Shown here piece after piece: positions 20,709 through 33,639 of a stretch of DNA of 64,000 bases. The DNA comes from Isoetes taiwanensis (lineage: Eukaryota > Streptophyta > Lycopodiopsida > Isoetales > Isoetaceae), in assembly GCA_021234155.1 (NCBI GenBank), contig JAJEKV010000039.1:808001-872000 (forward strand), given 5' to 3'. Within the stretch, counting starts at the first letter, position 1; each line of letters opens with the position of its first letter. Both the position numbers and the translations under genes were made by a program. The notes beneath the pieces are model-generated. The model saw only the letters and a program-made list of their open reading frames with translations. It was not told the origin of the DNA and searched no databases.

Positions 20709-21547
20709 TGTGACTGCAGCACAGAAGCCAGACCCTTAGAATTGTCAGGCAGATGGTAAGTTTACCAGCCTAGGAGAAATCCTTTCAAAGCAGATAGTCA
20801 GGCGACTAGCTTAGAAAGAAAGGTGGTTATTCCAGCAAAGCGGATAGTCAGTTGACTAGCTTTGGGAAATATTGTTATTTCCCTAAGGCAGATGATCGAG
20901 GACGATCAGCCTTGGGAAGGGAGGGAATTGTTACGGCACTAGCTTGGGGGTGTGGCTCAAAGGAAGGATTTTCAGAAACAAACACACAGAGGCAAGGGCT
21001 TTTAGATTAATATTTTGATTGATTGTTTAACCTTAGGAGTTTTTAAGTTATAATAAAGGGAACCATTGAAATATTAATGTTAAAAAACTAAGGAAAAAGG
21101 CCGCTATTGCGCGACCTGTGGCAAACGGAACTGCCGACCAGAACCTGCTGCCTTTTAGCAGAAAAGGCCCTGAGAGGCCGGAATTAGTTCCTGGGCCAGC
21201 ATAACTGGCTGGACTCTAGAAAAAGGTAGCCGGATTTAGCAAAAGGGCTAAACGGGAATTCTCGTTTTAGACGCACAATACCTTTTTAAAATAGTATAAG
21301 TAGCAATTGATCTTCAGAAATTGGGAAGCCGGAAGAGTTTGCCTGCTGTAGAATTACTAATAACTTATTGCTTGAGTGCCTTACTGAGCTTTAAGAGAAT
21401 TCCAAAGAATTCCAGAGAGGCTATCCAGCTGGTTAGCAGACTCTCAGAATTGGGAAGAATTTGGGCCTAGTCTTGCCGTGTTTGCAAATCAGAACCCGGT
21501 TGGGTGGAGAAGTTGTGCCGAAGGAACTTGATCTGGAGTTTCCAGAT
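20709..21547 (+). repeat. 3' LTR (right end lost)
   Basis: Begins TGTGACTGCAGC after a purine-rich tract (AGAAGGGGGCAAC, 20696-20708). Near 20785-20935 it holds short internal repeats of the type AAAGC(A/G)GATAGTCAG. It stops abruptly at ..GTTTCCAGAT. Confidence 0.75.
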
Positions 21548-21819
21548 ATACTTTTTTTATTTTTGGATATTCCTCTCAACAAGTGAGAAATGACACACAT
21601 TCACTTCCTAATAAATCAAAAGTGACATATAGTGCCTATTTGGCCTCAACGATAACAAGAAATACCTTCGCAATTTGTGTATGTGAGATATTATATTGAA
21701 TTGATGTTATCATCCACGAAGACCATATTTCAAAACTCTACTTATGTAGTACCGAGTGATTTCTTTATATAACCTGGATATTTAGAGACAGAAACTTGCC
21801 AAAAGCTCTAGAAAGTAGA

Positions 21820-22820
21820 GGCGGCAAGGAACGAGGGAGGTAGAGTACATAGGGTATGGGAGCTAGAGAGAAATTGGTAGAAGGATGCTAGAAAGAGACT
21901 ATGGCAAGGCATAGAGAGAGAAGGCTACAAGAAAGCTAGAGAGAGATTATGGCAAGGCGCTAGAGAGTGAATGTGGCAAGGTGCTTGATAGATTTAGAGA
22001 ACTTTTCATAATTTTTGCATGGATCTAGATTTTTCTTTACTGTTGATTCCATGTGGACGTGATGCTTATCTCTAGTGCTTAAATTTAGTGCCACATATTC
22101 TAAATGCGGTGCACCCTAGACTACCACAGTCGTCGGATCCGTTGTTCCTACTGCCTAGACCATATGTTGGAGCCTCTGGGCACCTCTCATTCCGCTTATA
22201 GTCATTTATAATTGGGGGCGGCTATGATTTTGAAATATGAAATACGAGTTTGCCTGAATATGGAGCCTCTATACAGCTTCTCCTAAGGTTTTAGAATATG
22301 AAATACAGGAGCTCAAACCTCTATAAAAAAAACTCAATATCCTAATAAGACTACTTTGACTAATATAACCAGTAAGCTAAAATGATTATTTTTTATCTTA
22401 AATCTATGTAACAATCCTGTTATTTGAAACCATAGACCATATTCCCCTGTTATTGTGCTACATATTCAAGGCTGAGATAGAGTACATAAGGTATAAGGGA
22501 GCTAGAGAGAGATCGATAGAAAGATGCTAGAAAGAGACTGTGGCAAGGTGTAGGGAGAGAAGGGTACAAGAAAGCTAGAGAGACTATGGCAAGGGGCTAG
22601 AGGGAGAATGTGTCAAGGCACTAGAGAGAGAAAGTGGCAAGGTGCTTGAGACATTTACATAATCATTTCATAATTTTTGCATGGATCTAGATTTTTCTTT
22701 ACTATTAATTCCATGTGGACGCGATGATTATCTTTAATGCTTACCTTTAGTGCCACATATTCTAAATGCGGTGCTCCCTGGACTACCATAGTCGTCGGAT
22801 CCGTCGTTCCTATAGGCCTC
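21820..22820. repeat. Direct repeat pair with GCTAGAGAGA minisatellite
   Basis: About 340 bp at 21820-22160 recurs at 22482-22820 with many substitutions. Each copy begins with degenerate GCTAGAGAGAG..ATGGCAAGG units of 25-30 bp and ends with the same block (GGATCTAGATTTTTCTTTAC .. GTCGTCGGATCCGT). No gene is seen. Confidence 0.7.
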
Positions 22821-23789
22821 CCTCCCCCACCGGGACCTCTTCCCCTCCTCCTCCTCCGCCCGCCTCATCATCATCATCCTCAAAATACACTCCCTGCGAT
22901 TTGAATATTAAGCTCAATCTTGGTGAATTAAAACTTCAAAGATATCCCAAGTATCATCGTCTTAAAGCGATTGGATTAAGCCAATCATCCCTATTGGGTT
23001 GCGCATGGCATCCCTATAGCTGGAGGGTTCATCTAGAAGAATAGAGCCATGCAATGAAATATAGCTAGAACTCTTACCTCTTCTAGAGTCTGTGTACTCT
23101 TACCTTCTCCTGGTAACATGTCGAACACTTTCAGATCTTCCTAGAGTCAAACTCTCACTTTCTTCCAGCTCAGAAGGAATGTCCAGCCCATCATCTTGAA
23201 GTATGCCTAAGGTACTCTGAGTTATCCACATCTGAATCAATCTCAGAGTCGCTATCTAAATCGAGCTCCATCATGATGTTTTGTGTATATGTTCTTTTGC
23301 CAAAGTCAAAATGGTAATTCCCACCATCACACAAAAAATGACTTTATTTGACAGTTTGTCTTCTTTAAGGTGTGCGAATGCATTGCACCCCAAGATTTGC
23401 ACATCTGCCATTTTAGGTTTTCTCCTACTCCATATTTCCTCTGACACTGCCTTGGGTATAGCCTTCTTCAAGAGTTTCTAGCGGTCAAAATCCTCGAATA
23501 ATTAGTATATTGAACGATATCTCTCTGGATCAAAACAAGCTCCTTCACCAAACTGAGCATATAGAGGAAGTGTCTAAATCTTCATGTCCACAAGTTCCAC
23601 GACCTCCATCTCCACCTAAATTTATTAAAGTTCTTTCCTCTAATTCTATTCGGTTAAAACCTGATTCAGGCCCCTCATCCTCTCATACATCTGAAGTCAA
23701 GGCTGATATACTAGACACGTCTCTCCATCCACTCTAGGCATTTTATGAATATCAGCAAAATATTCAGAGTTGCAATCTTCAACTCCAGG
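22821..23789. other. No supported gene
   Basis: Low-complexity CCTCCTCCTCC and TCATCATCATC stretches near 22850-22880. The small frames here do not resemble known proteins. Confidence 0.4.
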
Positions 23790-26100
23790 ATTTGTAGGCT
23801 GGCAACTCGGGAGGCTCGTCACATTTGGTATCTAAGCAGGGCTTGAGTTCGAGTCTCCATGGGGGCAAGTATGACCCAGAATACCGTTGGACAGTAGGTC
23901 ATGACTTGGTCTTGGACACCACGAGATGGTGTGATCTATGGTATTGTGATGCTCGAGACGAGCATAGTTCTAATCAAAGAGATTGTAATGGACCCATGGA
24001 GACCACTGGAGTAGATCTGGAAGTTGCATTCCCGAGACACCGGCATAAATGGGTAGAAGCGACTACTCATAAATGTCTAGACGATTTTGCCCAGTTGGTT
24101 AAGGGCATATCAGTTAGGAACGTTATGAATGCTATTCATCTTCAACTGGATTCAGCCAATGAACTTCACCATGAAAATCAATAGCTTCAGCCTGTCAATA
24201 ATCTGAATCACATTCATAATGTTTGCTTGTAGTATAAGGCTGCTTTTGCTGATCTTCAAAATCAACTTCAACAGAAAAAAGAATAACACTCTGCCTTGCA
24301 TTCATACCGCCCTTACATTTTATTTTGAACGCTTCATAGCCAGTGATGAAGCCAAACCCAACTGTTGCTTATGACCAATTAAGAAATCCAAGATCTCAAG
24401 TCAGAACTCAGTGTTCATGCACATGCCAATGTCATGCACCAGAAGTAAATTGCGCACTTGGAAGCCAAACAAATAGAGGCCTACACTCGTATCATGAGCC
24501 TTGAGGCCCAACTTCAAGACGCTGCAAAACAAAAAATCAATGTGGATGCTGAATTGGCAATGCTCAAGTTGCAAGTTGCTTCTTCTGACACCTCACCATC
24601 TCGGGCTAATCCTGCAGATAGCCAACAAGCTTCATCGTAATATTGTTGAACAAGAAAAACTGCATACAGGATTTGGAAACTCGGCATACACAGGCCTTGT
24701 GCTATGTGAATGTTGCGCATAGCCTCAATGGAAGTTTTCAAGAATTAGCATCTCATGTAGCCTCTAATTTTCCACCCTCTATAGGATATGCAGCCTATGT
24801 CCAACTACTTTTCTCATCACCTGGTTGGCCTCTAACAACCTTATTGATGGCTCTTTGAAAATCAATGATCTTCTTCCTTATGGCTTGACTTGGTAATAGC
24901 AGACAAATGTCTTCTTTGTGCCCTTGTCAATTTTTTTCATATCCAATTTGAGGATTCAGCTTTTTTTGTACTCCGCATGGTCCAACCTATGGCTTGTGTC
25001 ATATATATATTATCTTGCCCACTCATCTCAAGCTTTTCTTGATGATGATTTCACCACAGGACAAGCCATCTTCCAGGACCAATAGCTTCTTCTTCAAAAA
25101 GACAATCTTTATTTTTAGGATACACTTGGGTTGGTGCAATCAAGAATGAGTATATGCTAGAGTTATTAAAATATCTTCCACTTTAGATATAGGAAGTCCT
25201 GGATGCTATTCAGTGGTATAGACCAACCATGCCGATCTTAGCTTTGCTCCTTTATTTACAGTATGCTGGAACTTATAACATCTTGATGTGTTATCTTTAG
25301 CAAAAGGTTGAATCTGTTGAATGGGATCTTTCATCATTGTGCAATTTAATGGTTGCTACTTATTGGCAGAACCTTTCTGCTCCAATAAACACACCTTTGC
25401 TTGAAGACTTTAGAGCTGCAATGAGGTATTGAACACCATGTAGATGATTTTATCAGCCTTTATCCCTTAGGTGCCCCAACTCGACCATAAGTTGTTATGA
25501 CAGATTGGCGCATTCATTTTTGGACCGAGGCTATTAATGAACACGCTATATGGTCCCTTGTGTACATCCATACTGATCCACAGATGGGATCCACGATTCA
25601 TTCATAGGCACCTTGGCAAATAAGTAAAAATCTTGACAACATTAGGAATTGGATTTATATTCCAAATGAATAAGGATGGAAGGCTCCTTCCAATGCTATA
25701 TATGGATTGACATAGTTTATGAAATGAGCTGCCACTTCTCCAGATCTGTCTGTTCAATGTCAAGCTACATTCTGCACCACCTTTATAAATATTTAATCCA
25801 CAGTTCATATATGCGAGCACAAACGATCAATTTTGTGTTGTAATCCCAATGCTAGTGTCAACTAGTTCCACCTTGAGATTGCACTCAGCCCTTGTTCACC
25901 AAACATTTAAAGACTTCTAGCACTTAGACTTTCAACTCTGCTACACTTTTGCCAGAAGTAAATTGTTGAAACTTACTATGATGGTGAATTCAAAGGTTAG
26001 CCTCATAGCTGTGCTGAACAAACTACTTATGTTGAAGGTTTCCCTCCCAAAAGAAGTTTTTCTTGAATTTCTCTCCACTTGAGACCCCAATGTTCTGTAG
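23790..26100 (+). repeat. Retroelement debris including a second copy of the 18.3 kb repeat
   Basis: 23820-24020 matches the SINE-like repeat at 18328-18510 (TTTGGTATC..A..GAGTTCGAGTCTC, then GTCTTGGACAC, GAGATGGTGTG, CATAGTTCTA). The following DNA encodes broken coiled-coil fragments (for example 24458-24640, LEAQLQDAAKQK..VDAELAMLKLQ) that look like old gag debris. No intact gene is present. Confidence 0.4.
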
Positions 26101-28780
26101 TGGCGTGAGTGTTCTGTAGTGAGTGTGTTATGTAGTGGCGTGAGTCCTCCTTAGTAGATCATCACTCTCTTCAAGGTACGATAGTTCAGTATCATGGATC
26201 ACAGCTTCAAATGCGTGATAATTTCCTTTTGACTGGTCACGACCTTTTGAGCGTGACCTTTTGACGGATCACGTGCCAATTTTGCTCAAATGCGCTACAA
26301 GCTTTTGGGCATGACCTTACTCAGGGACGGCAATCATCACAACTAGATCGACTGCTCATCTTCTTCGACAAACTTTGTGGGAGTTGGTTGCTACTTCATC
26401 TACTGGCAGTTTTTGCTATGGGCTCAAGGCTATTGTGCTACATACATCAAAAGCTTAGACTTGGAAGCTAAATAAGACGTCGAGGTCTGTTTTTACTAGT
26501 GATACACACTTTAACGTGTCGCGACGCAGGTGGTGGTTTAGTGTTGATTGCCCTTCAAGCTACCCTTCATTGCCCTTCCCTTGCCCTTCAAAAGATATTA
26601 GGATGTTCTTTATTTATATATTACGCAATGAGCATATTGGCAATGTGATTACTGATCACATGTGTTACCTATGAAGGTACTGATTTAGTGCTTGAATTTC
26701 ATTTTTTTGTATACCACTAGCAAAACAACACCCGTAGGAATTCTCTTATTTTAGATCTCTGCGTTCAACGAGGTCCTTGTTGTTTTGCCTTTCTCATATC
26801 AAGGAATTCTTAAATTTGACATTAGTGTTTCTCTTACTCTCATTCATGTTAGATTCAAGAGTCCCCATAGAGGGCTATCTGATAGGTTGTCCAGAACCCC
26901 ACCCAGACCCGAAATTAGTGCTCAAAAAGAAGCTTTTTTTGCTCATGTGGTGTGAATTCTCCCCTCTTGATTCCAGGCCTTAGATAGTTCAACCATCTGA
27001 GTCTACAACGCTTTCCACAATGCTCTAATTCTAAAGCAAGCAATCATTGTGATATATTCAGTCCATAATACATATACTTTTTTGTTTTAATCTAACATTT
27101 GTATTGTAAAGAACGGGTTTATTATATTACTTGCCAAAATGGACATCTGGTTCCATGTCATGATTCCATGCTTGATCACAATTTTTCTAAGCTTATCATC
27201 CTCGTCGGGAGATCAGAGGCATTTCTTTAACTTTTTAGGGTTAGCCATATACTTAGCATGCAACAAGAGCAGGTGGCATAAGCATGCTACATGTGTCCAC
27301 ACTGGGTACCTACACTGGGTACTTCAGAAATGAGTATTGTTTTCTTGTTCTTTCTGTCAAAAGCATGTTAGTGTTGAAGGTCAAGATAGAATAGAATAGA
27401 ATAGAATAGAATAGAGACAATACTATTGGAGGTGAAAATGAATGATCCAATTTAGCACTTATTAGTTATTGAGGCATCATATAAGTACCCAGTACCTAGT
27501 GATAAGTACTTTTTTTGGGTAGTTTTATGGTCCCTAAATAATACTTTTTAAGGTACATTATAGCATGCTTGTGCCCAGGTCTTTATTTAAAATGGTGAAA
27601 AATGCAATTTTTAACCCTTAAAAAGGAAGCAAGCTAGGGTATCTTTTTTCTCCATATGCATTCAAACAACAAATAATAAATAGATATATCCTACATATAT
27701 CCCAAGGGCACTGAAGGACCATTAGAAAGGAGAATCTCCAAGTTGTTGGCATACACCATTATCATCCATTGGCGCACAATTTTTCCAACTTGTTGGTTTA
27801 GTTTGTTGCAATTTGAAGATTAAGGTCTCCATGGGCCCCCATGCCTTAACAAAAGATTGATGTCGACCAAGCTCCCAATGGGATTGATGGCGTGACATGC
27901 CATCCTTTTCACATTAACATCCTCACATTCTCTTCGTGTAGGATGTAGAACACTTCGCCTATCCAATAAATAAAATAGACATTTTTACAATTAATGCCCC
28001 TGTGTAATAGAGACGTAGGTTTTTAGGCAACAAGGGATTTCATAACCAACCCCTTTAGATAGTTGTTACAAAATATAAATGTCAAATTGCAAAACGTTTT
28101 AACTTGTTCAGTTTATCTATTTTTTCTTGGAAAGGTTGAAGATATCTAGATCATAGCTATGAAGGGGCTAAAGGATCTATTAGAACATTAAACTTTCGTA
28201 TAGAAGAGGATCCCCAAGGTTAACTTTTGCTACTTGTGTCTAGGAAGAAAACGACATTGTACTAAATTTTTTCTTTTTATTAAATGTGCAAGAAAGGGAC
28301 CTCCCAACATTTGATTTTTAAACACGTGAGTGATCATGCTCTTTACAGAAGTCACCATGCTCTTTACACATATTAAAACTTCAAAACTAGCTATCTCATG
28401 TTCTTGAGACAAATTAAAGCGGAAACGTTTTGTTGACGTTTTAAACCAGAACAAAATAAAACCGAAGTAACAAAATAGATACATTTCTTTAAGTTGTGGA
28501 CCATTGAAGCAAATGACACACAAAAGCATCTTGAAATGTATATAATCGCTTCATGTGAATTGTTGCTTTATGGAATATTTCGTCCAATGTTCCATATTGA
28601 ACAATCACAACTGGCTCTCCAAAAGGAAAATGGGGTCAAACTACAATTTCCACGTCACACTATGATTGCAGGAGAAAGGAAGCCTGGGGATTTGAACCCC
28701 ACCGACCAGGCTTGGCACCATAATTCTTCAATCTATACAGTTGCAACAAAATAGTAACAATAATAATAATAATAACAATA
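26101..28780. other. No supported gene; short tandem repeats
   Basis: GTTCTGTAGTG(GCGT)GAGT units recur at 26092-26145. A five-unit AGAAT tract lies at 27384-27415, the reverse complement of the TTCTA tails at 18.6 and 44.7 kb. It could mark the tail of a minus-strand insertion. Confidence 0.4.
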
Positions 28781-31624
28781 ATAATCTATTGTATAATTCA
28801 TATTTGATCAAAAGCCACCTTTATTCGTGAAAAAGTAATATTCAGATAAAAATCTAGATGGAAGGCCTGAGATACGGTGGAGTTGAGCCTAAACTGCTTC
28901 TTCAATGCAAATACTTAAACCCTAAAGCACCACACCGTCCAAAGGATCACCATAGCTAAACTAGAATAGAAATAGGGCATGGACTTCGAAGAAAATTTGA
29001 GCTGGAACAACCTTATCCAGAAGTATTGTAGTTGCTCCCTAATTTTGGCATAATATCACGGGCTATAGTTTCCCCTTAAAAATTTTAGCACTCTTGCCTA
29101 ACCCCATCTCTACAACAATTTCTGGCTTCCTAGCCTATTTATATGGTTGTGCATGTCATGTAAATTCATATATTGCTGTTAGATCTTCATATTTTAGATC
29201 TAACGACCAAGAAAATTAAAAACTCCTGAAAAATAAGCTACTTCATCATCGAGATTCATGTTCCCCTCCACTCTTGTATGAACCAAGTCTGTAATCGTGC
29301 AGATTTAATTGATTTTATTTGTGGATCCGCTCTCATTTATTATTCCTAAAGCTAGTGATTTACGAGTTAGGTTTTATAAACACACCGTCAAGCTGAATAG
29401 ATCGTACAACAGGTCATTGTTATGTTTCTGCTCTGAATACTTTGTCCCTTGTTTTCTAGGATTGCATGATTGAGATAAATATCTCTACCCTTTTGCATGT
29501 GTGATTTCTTCCGACTTCAATTCCTGGTCCCAAAATCATCAATTCTAGTTTTGCTCTATGTTGTTTGAAGCGAACTTTATTCGTAGTTTATATATCTACT
29601 CTTCAATTCCACAGCTGTGGATTGTTAATGAGGCATATATTCTATTTTTTTGGATCACTTTTGCGTTAGTCCTATTCTCTATATTGAGAACTTGTACAAC
29701 ATTGTTACAGTTCTTTGCTTTCTAAATTCGTCAATAAAATGTTACATTCTTCATAACTACAAACTACAATAGATTTTTCTGCTATGTTTAGCATTTTTGA
29801 CAGAATAGTCTCGTTGAAAGTTATAGACTTTGGAGTTTTTAGTGCGGTGTTAAAACCTAGTTTTGGAAAATCAAACAAGCAGCTAGATCTAGAGATCTGG
29901 CAATGCAGTGTTTGTTGATCGAGATGCTTTTCCTTGGGTATGGTGGGTCTTAGGATTTGATTAAGGTAGGTTAATTTCTTGTGTGCTTATGCTTCTGGCT
30001 AGAAAAATGTTGAACTGATTTTCACTATTTATGTTTTCTTTGAGTAAGTTGTAATTAATTCTGCTAGCGTTGCTTGGTGTCCAGCATATTGCTCATGTTT
30101 ATGTCCAGTGAAGGGATATCGTAGTTGTTGGAGTAGAGGATATAGCTCAACTAGATTAATTACAATATTGTATGTTCAAGGCAGAGTTGAAAATAAACAA
30201 AGATCTAGGTGCTAGTTTTATAATACGATATAGACATGGGATTGGGTTGTTACTTCTACAGGTGTAGTAGGATTTGTTAGTGCAGATCTAATAGGTTTTA
30301 GATGTTCTATAGCCTATAGAGAATGTTTGGCGACAATAAGCTAGTTTTTGCATAGATAAGTTTATTGGCCAAGTGTGGGCTTATATGGTAAGTCATTCTG
30401 CAAAATAGGCTAGGTTTTTAGATGTTCTGTAGGGGGTGGGGGGAAGGGGGGCAAAGATATATGTGCATTTATGCTACGACCACCAAAATAATCAAGCTTG
30501 GAGTTCATACCGAATTATTAGAAGAATTTCAAGGCTAGAAGAGTTACCTTCAAAACTATAATTCAATGTCTATGTAAAAACAGAGATTACACAATAATGA
30601 TTTCTATGCCTTTTACTGTGGTGGTTGCTTGTATGGCAATATTGTGTAATCCTAATCCTAGTCTTATAATACGATATAGCCATGGGATTGGGTTGTTACT
30701 TCTGCAAATGTAGTAGGATTTGTTAGTGCAAACATGTTTTAGATGTTTTGTAGCATATAGGGGATATTTCGTGGCAATAAGGTAGTGTTTGCATCGATAA
30801 GTTATTGGCTAGTGTGGGCTTATATGGTAAGTTGTGCAAAATAAGCTAGATTTTTTATTGCTTGGTTGTTAGCTAGGTTGCTTTGTTCAAGAATATGCTG
30901 AATCAATGGAGTTAAGAACCATTTTTTTTCTTTTATGTTACTAATAACTACTTTGATGCAATCAAATGGGGCCACCCACATCACAACCTCTTCAATTGAG
31001 AAACGTTTCTTCTGGATGTTTAGACTTTAGATAAATTATAATGCAGTCTGTAGGGTATGCCAGTTGAGCAAATCAAGATGCATCGAGCTCTCTTTAGAAG
31101 TTTACACGGATATTCTTTGAGAAAACCTTCAAAGAAGAATTATTGTTTGCATCATGGTAATGCCATATGTAAGTTCTCTTCAACTCGCAAGTGATCTTTT
31201 GCCCATCGAGTAATTTAACAATCTCATGAATTTCATGAATGTATCATTCACCTTCTCTGCTAGCGATTAAAATTTAGATTTTTTTAAAACAACTTTACAA
31301 AAAAATCACAATTTGTTTTTAATTCTTGTGCTATGCATCTGTATAAGATACATGTTATTTGCACTCTAGTGGCATTGTTCATGCAAAAAATACTTAATGC
31401 ATCTGTATTTAAGATACATGTTATTTGTACTCTAGTGGCATTGCTCATGCAAAAAATACTTAATTTGGTTTATCGGGAAAGGTGCAAGGGGATGTTCTAG
31501 TTTTGGATATATGTGTGTCCTTTAACGAATATAATTATGCTAAGAGTGGAAACCCATCATATGCAAAATATGCTTACCTACTTGTCTAAGGTATAATGCA
31601 TCAAATGTGGTTCTCTTTTTGTAG
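28781..31624. repeat. AT-rich region with dispersed and tandem duplications
   Basis: 30220-30415 is repeated at 30663-30856 (TAATACGATATAG(A/C)CATGG .. GTGGGCTTATATGGTAAG). A 65-bp unit is duplicated in tandem at 31333-31462 (ATGCATCTGTAT..AAAAAATACTTA). No gene is seen. The region could be intron of a decayed gene ending at 31625-31735. Confidence 0.5.
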
Positions 31625-31735
31625 GATCTCGGTCTTGATAGAGTGGATGTATTGCAAGTTTATAACATGATGTTAAATAGAAGTGTAGTAATGAGGCGCT
31701 TCTATGTCATTGTACGGGAAGAGCTTCTTTGCTAA
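31625..31735 (+). pseudogene. Possible last exon of an acyl-carrier-protein-like gene
   Basis: After a T-rich tract and TTTTTGTAG (acceptor-like) a 36-codon frame begins DLGLDRVDVLQVYNMM. This resembles the ACP helix around the phosphopantetheine site (DLGLDS(L/V)D..EV..), but the attachment serine is arginine here. The rest does not match well and no upstream exon was found. It is a decayed fragment or chance. Confidence 0.3.
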
Positions 31736-31824
31736 TAAATGCAGATAAAATGTTGAGTATACCTACTTGAATACCATTCCTCATCCCATGCCACCACCTC
31801 CAGACCAACTCTTTGCCCCAAGCC

Positions 31825-32002
31825 TGCCCTACTACTAGTGCCTTAGTAATTTTTCAATATTCTTTTCTTTTAAGTTGTAGGTTGATATCTTTTGTAACCT
31901 TAACTATGATCTATGTTGCCCTACTACTAGTGCCTTAGTAATTTTTCAATATCCTTTCCTTTTAAGTTGCAGGTTGATATCTTTTGTAACCTTAACTATG
32001 AC
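31825..32002. repeat. Tandem duplication, unit about 92 bp
   Basis: TGCCCTACTACTAGTGCC .. GTAACCTTAACTATGA occurs twice back to back with few differences. No coding content. Confidence 0.75.
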
Positions 32003-32765
32003 ACATAGATTTATTCTTTGAGACATACAACAAATATTTTTCGTTTGTCTTCCCATCTGCCAAATCATCCTTGCCTCTTTTACTAGTTTTCAATATTTAG
32101 AAACCATTATCAATTTATGTTATATATAATGGGAAATTAGGTATAGCTATGCTTGCACGAAATAAACGATGCAGAGAACAGATGTTACATAATGATAAAA
32201 TTCAACTCAATTCAATTCAATTCTTTCATCAAACACATTTCCAAGAGTCTGAAAGAATTTTAGAAACTCGAGAGAAACTCAGGGAGGTATCCTTGACTCG
32301 GACCTTTTTTTTTTCCACACTGTGTTGGACTTAACACATAAATTCCCGGTTAATACACAAATTCCCTATAATGATTCGGAAAAGAAAAAAAAAAAATGTT
32401 TGTGGCGGCCTTGGCCCTAGTGGTAATTTTCTTGTATATAACTTAAAAAAAGACAATGTGGTGGAGTCTGAAATTGTGTCATATAGGAGTGAATGTCACA
32501 GTTCTATTTTTAGGACACTAGTATGTGACAAATCACCCTAAGGTTATTCTTTCCATATGCTCCCTCATTTTCCTGAATGCGACAATCTCAACAGCTATCC
32601 TGCTAAACTGGCTTCAGATCAATTCAATTTTGTTATTGCAATGCACTATAAACGCTTTGGAGCAGGATTTCCCATGCCACACATTTCGGTTCAGATCTGG
32701 AGTTTGTTTTTCAATTGCAGGGAATGGATAAGCACTTAAGGTAATTTCCCGAGAAAGAAAAAGAT

Positions 32766-33441
32766 TCAAGCAGTTCTGTGTATCTTGGTTCTAGCTTGGT
32801 TAAGAGGAAGGTTGTGGAGTTTGGAAAGGCAAACAGAGGCACCTAGTGGCTCTACTGGTAACTTATCACAGGTGCAGATTTCTATCATAAAACCATCAGG
32901 ATCATGGAAAAATAATTGTTCCACTTCAATTCCTTCCTCCTCTACCACCCTTCTTTCATATTTAATCCCTGCTTCCCTCAGTAGCTTTTCCACCATATCA
33001 ATATCTTCACACTGCCAGTTTTAAGATCAAGAAACATCCAGTTAGGCAATTGAACCAGGAAAATGAAACCCTAAAATCCAGATCTAACTAAGGTATACAG
33101 ACTACCTGAAAAGAAATATGGTCCGCTCGCACATTAATCTCGTCTTTCCTCGAGTATTGATCTTCACAATGCAGAAGATGTATTCCAATGCCGTAGTTAA
33201 ACAACCTTCAAAAGGACAAGATAAAGATTTTTTAAGAAGCAGAAACAGAGAGAAAAAAGGGAACATGTGCATGATCTCACCAAGCGCCATCAAAGTTGAG
33301 AGCTCGAGGACGACGGATCTGAACAAATCCGAGTAAGTTACAGTAGAAATCGAGAGATGCTTGGACGTTTTTGCAATTACGGGAGATATGGTTGAGGGAA
33401 GAAATGGGGAGGGGAACGGATTTTCGGTTTGAACCTGTCAT
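32766..33441 (-). CDS. Glyoxalase-I family protein (VOC fold), three exons
   Basis: Minus-strand exons are 33441-33281, 33205-33106 and 33011-32766, with GT-AG introns of 75 and 94 bp. They join in frame to a 168-residue protein with no stop. It contains LNHISRNCKNVQASLDFY and IRRPRALNFDGAW in exon 1, LFNYGIGIHLLH and ADHISFQ in exon 2, and VEQLFFHDPDGFMIEIC in exon 3. These are the two beta-alpha-beta-beta-beta halves of the vicinal-oxygen-chelate fold. Plants have a family of such short glyoxalase-I-like proteins of about this length. Metal-binding candidates are the H of NHIS, an E or H in the second half, and the final E of MIEIC. The substrate is not predictable. It is the best-supported intact host gene in the window. 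Confidence 0.92.
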
Positions 33442-33556
33442 GCTGCCCGAAGAAATTTTTTAACGATGCTATGGTAGATACAGGAAAAGAATTCTTGAAC
33501 GGAAACAAAAATGTGGAGAAGGAGAGGTACCGGAGCTCGAGATTAGAGCTTGAGCC

Positions 33557-33564
33557 CTTTTATA
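33557..33564 (-). promoter_or_regulatory. TATA box of the glyoxalase-like gene
   Basis: TATAAAAG on the minus strand, 116 bp before the ATG at 33441, leaves a leader of roughly 85 bases. ACGT-core motifs (CCACGTCAGC, GCGTGGC) lie just upstream at 33580-33605. Confidence 0.6.
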
Positions 33565-33639
33565 TGGTCGGGTCTTCGCTGCCACGCGGGATTGCTGACG
33601 TGGTCGGGATGCCTAGGTGGATCTGATCTGGCAGACCTT

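Larger units (their letters stand above)
18832..21547 (+). mobile_element. Non-autonomous gag-only LTR retrotransposon
   Basis: Two direct repeats (18832-19274 and 21092-21547) are near identical, especially over their last 300 bp. Between them lie a primer-binding site (19331-19344), a gag-like gene and a purine-rich tract before TGTGAC at 20709. No protease, RT or integrase is present, so it depends on another element. Both LTRs are damaged: the 5' one lacks about 380 bp of its left part, and the 3' one lacks about 55 bp of its right end. The layout fits the TR-GAG class of plant elements. Confidence 0.8.

Noticed and set aside
28676-28720. tRNA gene on the minus strand (GGGGTTCAAATCCCC)
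   Set aside because: A perfect T-arm-like stem is present, but no matching acceptor 5' strand, D-arm or anticodon arm is found at the right distance. At most a SINE fragment.
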